DNA of 64,000 bases from Eurosta solidaginis (lineage: Eukaryota > Arthropoda > Insecta > Diptera > Tephritidae): assembly GCF_040869045.1 (NCBI RefSeq), contig NC_090320.1:252464978-252528977 (forward strand), read 5' to 3'. The position numbers were made by a program, and so were the translations under genes. A model generated the notes under the pieces. It worked only from the letters and a program-made list of their open reading frames with translations, did no database searches and was not told the origin of the DNA. Within the stretch, counting starts at the first letter, position 1, and the number at the start of each line of letters is the position of its first letter. Positions 59,721 through 64,000 of this stretch are shown in pieces.

Positions 59721-60507
59721 CTTGTCACAATTTTGAAAAACGTTTTTGAGAAGCTTTACTTAAAAAAAATTTTTTAACAATTATTCAAAACAATAGAAGG
59801 AAAGATATTTAAAAGAACATATGAAAGTTGGAAAATTCCCTTCAAGCAACCCTGCCAGCAATTTTCAGATATTTGATACATATTGGCACGATTTTGCGTC
59901 GTCTCTTGTCAAACTTGATTGCAAGACAAACCGGTTTAATGTAGTTCTACAAGCAGTGTTAATTTCGAAACTGATACTGATCATGGCACAACGCCGGAAC
60001 CAGTTTCTCTAGAAATCAAATTTGACAATGGTTGACTGAAAATCGTTCCAATATACATCAATAATACACCCTGTCGCAAATGCATAGCTAACTCTAAAGT
60101 TTTATATTTTCCTTCATTTTAATAATTTTATTTCAATAAACGTTGTTATTGTGACTCTTCGCAACAACGGAGATTTCCTTTTATATTTTAAAAATCGAGG
60201 CAAAGTGGCTACACAGTTCCTCTTCTTGTCCATCTATCTTTGGCAAGATGTTGGCGGTGGTTTCACGCTCTGCCTAGCAAATGGTGCCGTAGGTTACTCT
60301 CCAATTATTTCAAAAGATTTCATGAAACATTTATGGTATTTTTTTTACCAAGGTTTTTAAATTATCCTATCGATTTCATCATATCGCCCAAGTAACTTAA
60401 AGACCTATCCAAATAGTCGCTAAATACTGAATCTCTTTAGAATATAAATGTTGCTGCGCTTTGAAGGATCACTTCTTCCAAGTTAAATTATATTAAATGG
60501 GGTAAAA
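59721..60507. other. no recognisable feature
   Basis: Open frames at 59821-60012 and 60151-60360 have no recognised motif; no repeat match. Confidence 0.35.
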
Positions 60508-61014
60508 GAAGAATCACTCTCGCCAATAAATGCTACTTTGGACTAGGTAAGAAATTGAAAAATAAAGTCTTCTCACAACAAATGAAAATCATGCTCTACA
60601 AGTCACTTATCGTACCCGTCTTGCAATGTGGTGTAGATGCGTGGACCATGAGAAGATCAGAAAAAGCAGTTTTGGAAAAGTTCGAGAGAAAAGTTTTTCG
60701 AAAGATGTATGTACCTCGGCGCGTTGGCGATGACTAGTACCGAAGAAGACGTAATGATGAGCTATACGAACTATATGCAAACATAAACATATTCCAGCTC
60801 AATAAAACGCAGCGGCTGCGCTGGCTAGGCCATGTTATGCGAATAAAAGATAACGCTGCGGCTAAGAAAGTGTTTCTTTTGGAGGCCGCCTATGGAAGCA
60901 GAGGACGAGAGTGGCCCCCACTCGGCTGCAAGGACCAGGTGAAAAATGACTTAAATTTCCCTTATGTGACCAATTGGCGCCAGTTGGTAGGGCGAAAATG
61001 CGACTGGCTTTAGT
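60508..61014 (+). pseudogene. RTE-like LINE, C-terminal remnant
   Basis: The frame runs RRITLANKCYFGLGKKLKNK, KIMLYKSLIVPVLQCGVDAW, KFERKVFRKMYVPRRVGDD, a TAG stop (60735), YRRRRNDELYELYANINIF, RLRWLGHVMRIKDN and NWRQLVGRKCDWL, ending in TAG at about 61014. LYKSLI.PVL.YG...W, the FERK.LR.I..P block and RLRW.GHV.R are the hallmark C-terminal blocks of RTE-type ORF2. Only one internal stop interrupts an otherwise open 168-codon run, but RT and endonuclease are absent. Confidence 0.75.
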
Positions 61015-61171
61015 GGACTGCTAAGCACCAATTAAGTAAATGGGGTAACACTGAAATGATAGGCCTTAGTCGGGGAAAAAATTCCGAGCCGCTCGTGTAC
61101 ATAGAATCGTCTGCCATGGGAAGGGGAACAGTTCTTCTCGATAGCTGATTTGATTTCGGAATAACCCTAGG

Positions 61172-61387
61172 ACTTATACCCAAGTACAGGTGTGGCCAGT
61201 AGCTACTTTGGAGTGATGTAGCTCCTAAATCGCTAAAGATATAAAATTTTTGAACTAGGAAAACGAAGTAAATCTACGTCGATGGGTGTCTTATTTGTCA
61301 TGCTAGGTCCATACATTGATGAGATATAAGCTTTCAAAGTTGACACCTGCGACTTCTTATACCCGGGTACAGGTGTGGCCAGTAGCT
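61172..61387 (+). repeat. two direct repeats of about 32 bp, 184 bp apart
   Basis: CTTATACCCAAGTACAGGTG, then TGGCCAGTAGCT at 61173-61204, and the same phrase with CGGG for CAAG at 61356-61387. They sit between the RTE remnant and the 3' end of the piggyBac gene. Function unknown. Confidence 0.7.
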
Positions 61388-61506
61388 TTTTTTCTCGTTT
61401 TTTCTCATTTTTTGTAGGAAAGAAATTTTTATTTATTATTTTCTTTATAAAATATTATTTTATTGATTATTTATTATAACTAAATATGCAAACAAATTTA
61501 AATTAT

Positions 61507-63450
61507 TCAATTGTCTTCATTATTTTCACAAATATTACATGTAAATGTATTTGAAGAATGCTGTATGCATATTGGGCGCTGACATATTCTGCACATGTTG
61601 CGTGTTCGTCTTCTGTGTTGGTCATGGATGTAGCAGATAAAACAGTTTCCAACCTGCTGTTTCTTTGGTTTTGCACCAGCAGCTACAGACGTTGATGGCC
61701 TATTGTCAGCACTTCCTAGCAAGGCCGCACTTACGAAACTCGCGACTGCAATTTTTGTGTTGAAGTTCCGCATTACTTGCTGATTCACCGACCGCTCTTC
61801 AATTATGGGCATAGACAGTTCCTTGGCGAGCTGGCGAAGAAATCTCTTACGCTTCGCATTGGTGCATCTGAAGGTGGGATTATTCTCGTAATATATGATG
61901 TACGCTGCCAATGCCGTCAAATCAATAATATTGAAGAATAAGGACAACGGCCAACGCTTTGTCATCCTTTGGCAAATATATTCTCCAAGCAATTGGTCCA
62001 TCACGTCCACTCCTCCTTTTGTCTTGTTATAAAACTCGATCATTTCTGGTTTTCCGCTTTCGCCTATGTGATCATCGTTATGCATTGATGATAGTAATAT
62101 AACTGCCTTGTTTTTTTTTTCGACACATAGGAGCAAATGGATATGTTGGGCCGCCTAAAACGGAATGTACTTGACCTCTCTGCACGATCTTTGTGTGCCA
62201 ACATCTCCTTTGTTATGTAGGGCTTATTTTTCCGCAGAATTCCAACTGCCGTCAAATTCAAGTATGACAAGCTTTCCAGTAGATTTAGGGATGTAAAAAA
62301 ATTGTCCATCGTTATATTTCGGCCCGTTCCATGAAAGCGGCTTACTAAATCCTTGACCACGCGTTCACCCTGGTTAGTTTCCCGTCCCGTAGGTGCTTGG
62401 CCAGTATATATTTGTACATGCAGTGGATATGCGTTCTTGGCATCACATACCCACACTTTGATGCCATATTTTGCCGGTTTCGATGGGATGTATTGCATAA
62501 AACGGGTGCGGCCATGATATGGAAAGAGCTGCTCGTCTACCGTTAGATATTCACTTGGCTTTTATGACTGCTCAAAGTTGTAGTTCATCATGTTCCACAG
62601 CTCGGATATTGGTGCAGCTTTGTCAGTTACCAAACGTTGTGCCCATGTGTTGCCATCGTCAAACCTTATAAACCGCAGTATGGCCTGAAAGCGGTTAATG
62701 CCCATTGACGCACGATATAATGGACAATTTTCCACCGACCACAAGTCCGGCGCACATTCGGCATTGCTGCGGTTAGCGCCAGTCATAATAAGCACTCCAA
62801 TGAACGCATACATTTCGCTCAAAGTAACCTTCTTCCATGTTTTTGGTTCCGCCAATGGATGTTTTGCGTTTAATTCCGCATATGTAGCTTCTGCTTTTTT
62901 GTTGGTGTAGCGTACTATTATATCCAGTACTTCCGGAGTCATAAAACATTTATATGTATTGACTATTGACATCATAGTAGTTGATCTTGCGGGCCCACTT
63001 CGTTGTCGCAAAATATTTTGTTGCCTAGTTTGGCGTGCAAGTCGTGGTTGTGAGCTCCATATGGTACTATCACGTGCTACGAATTCCGCTGCACGCAAAT
63101 TAATCTCCTCAGAATCATCTGCAGCATCGGATTCATTGCCAGATTCTTCGTAATCAGCCTCATCTACCTGGGCATTGTCAATTGTGTAATCAAGGTCTTC
63201 TACATCTGATTCAACCACGCCATCTGCTACTGCTACTTGTTCGCTTTCATCCCCTTCAGGGTCGGAAAATAATTCATCATCTGAGATTTCGTCAAACAGG
63301 TTTTGTATGTACTGCTCTTTTTCAGCGTCAGATAATCTATATAAAAATAATTAATTTTTTGTTCCATTTATGAAATTATATTTGAGCTATTTGTATTTAC
63401 CTCATATATTGATTCGAAGACAAATATTCCATGTTCCTTCTGCTATCCAT
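61507..63450 (-). pseudogene. piggyBac-family transposase gene with two lesions
   Basis: Exon 1 (63450-63401, MDSRRNMEYLSSNQYM) and exon 2 (63336-61507) are joined across a 64-bp GT-AG intron. An acidic N terminus (EISDDELFSDPEG, YEESGNESDAADDSEEIN) precedes the DDE_Tnp_1_7-type core: EMYAFIGVLIMTGANRS, DLWSVENCPLYRASMGINRF. The three catalytic aspartates are seen in LTVDEQLFPYHG, NITMDNFFTSLNL and KGGVDVMDQL. The C terminus has a cross-brace cysteine domain (CFICYIHDQH...CRICQRPICIQH...CNIC). Lesions: an in-frame TAA at 62562-62564 just before the first catalytic block, and a frameshift at the T10 run 62111-62120. About 625 codons in all, the usual size for the family. The neighbouring RTE tail is unrelated. 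Terminal inverted repeats and TTAA sites were not resolved. Confidence 0.85.
63337..63400 (-). other. 64-bp intron of the piggyBac gene
   Basis: Donor ATGAG|GTAAAT and acceptor TTTTATATAG|ATTATC on the minus strand. Removing it joins AG to A as an Arg codon and continues LSDAEKEQYIQNL in the frame of the acidic region. The intron itself carries in-frame stops, so splicing is needed for the N terminus. Confidence 0.75.
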
Positions 63451-63882
63451 GTTGTAATATTTTAAATTTTTTCTGACTTGTTATTTTCACAAATATAAAT
63501 CAACTTCACACTTCCAAAGAACGCTTTACAATGATTATGAACTCGCAAAATTGCCGTTTATATAGCTGCAACCCTTAAGTTTCTGGAAGCATTTCTTACC
63601 TGCCAGGTAGTTGGAATATATCAAATGTTGTTTGTCAGCAAAGTCTAGTAAGGGTGCAATATAATATCTTCTTCTAAATAATTAAGAGTGCGCGAAAAAG
63701 TTTGTATTCTAACAACAATAGAAATTATTGACTTCTTAGGAATAACTTAGAATGCGCACAATTCTTAGAAGCAGGCTACAAATATATTCGGTGATCGTTT
63801 GATGTGAGTGGACGTGTTTACACTGTGTCGTGGGGTGCGCGCATTTGTTTATACGTTTTCTTTCTTTTTGAACACTAACAAA
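63451..63882. other. upstream region of piggyBac and of the right-edge ORF
   Basis: No known motif is certain. TTAA occurs at 63575 (ACCCTTAAGT on the plus strand) and at 63682 (AATTAAGAG). Either might bound the piggyBac insertion, but I cannot confirm terminal repeats. Confidence 0.3.
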
Positions 63883-64000
63883 ATGCAATGTTCAGCTTGT
63901 AACACCAAAATCGATCGCATGAAGGTGGCTAAAGTCGCGTGTGTAGATTGTGGTGGCTTTTTCCATGCTTCTTGTGCCAAAGTCACAGCCGCTGATCTCG
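63883..64000 (+). CDS. start of a PHD-like zinc-finger ORF, cut by window edge
   Basis: An ATG at 63883 opens a frame to the window end with no stop: MQCSACNTKIDRMKVAKVAC followed by VDCGGFFHASCAKVTAADL. The spacing C-x2-C, C-x2-C, H-x2-C fits a PHD or related cross-brace zinc finger. Such a finger at the extreme N terminus is common in ORF1 of some insect LINEs and in dispersed repeat proteins. A retrotransposon ORF1 is the likeliest reading, but a host chromatin protein is not excluded. The rest lies outside the window. Confidence 0.5.
   Translation, partial: MQCSACNTKIDRMKVAKVACVDCGGFFHASCAKVTAADL

Overview
This window is AT-rich eukaryotic DNA from an insect, most probably a schizophoran fly and plausibly a tephritid fruit fly. 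That placement is inferred from the repeat content: Jockey- and LOA-type LINEs, a BEL/Pao remnant, a piggyBac transposase, and several copies of short-hairpin elements with (GTCC)n cores that resemble the INE-1/DINE-1 (Helentron-like) repeats of flies. No host gene could be recognised with confidence. Almost everything identifiable is a transposable element or its debris, so the window reads as a repeat-rich intergenic or intronic tract.

Region by region. 1-3717: an INE-1-like element (called HINE-A here) cut by the left window edge, carrying a SINE with clear target-site duplications, then a second family (HINE-B). 3.9-9.6 kb: a decayed SINE, a LOA-like LINE with decayed RT and RNase H, a small repeat with an inverted-repeat relative at 57.1 kb (family R), and a minus-strand Jockey-like LINE. 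11-20.3 kb: three more decayed minus-strand LOA-like LINEs, an ACCCGGC-type insect repeat with a long pyrimidine tract, another SINE with an 11-bp duplication, a short HINE-A and a TCGAT-rich minisatellite. 22-33.4 kb: a second ACCCGGC-type repeat, two long HINE-A copies and a truncated HINE-B. 33.3-36 kb: a BEL/Pao gag-pol remnant next to an inverted HINE-B. 36-40.7 kb: GGTGGCGCA tandem repeats, two long hairpin elements and a hAT-like exon fragment. 42.8-47.4 kb: LINE scraps and a HINE-A-related subfamily (A2) with about 300-bp tandem units. 48.1-54.6 kb: two oppositely oriented copies of a CACTGAAA-ended element, both carrying the same SINE insertion at the same site. 54.6-59.7 kb: a decayed Jockey-like LINE, then two copies of an element encoding a zinc-finger and ENLG-motif transposase-like protein, one internally deleted. 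60.5-64 kb: an RTE-like LINE tail, an almost complete but broken piggyBac transposase gene with one small intron, and at the right edge the start of a PHD-like zinc-finger ORF that runs out of the window.

The coding remnants do not form a pathway. Their relationship is nesting: SINEs inside HINEs and TIR elements, and a LINE inside a SINE. This gives a relative insertion history. I found no convincing new functional system. The most useful observations are the SINE-carrying inverted CACTGAAA pair, the deletion derivative of the ENLG-type transposon, the near-intact piggyBac with only two visible lesions, the shared hairpin plus subterminal-repeat architecture of the HINE families, and a short unassigned minus-strand reading frame near 52.7 kb.
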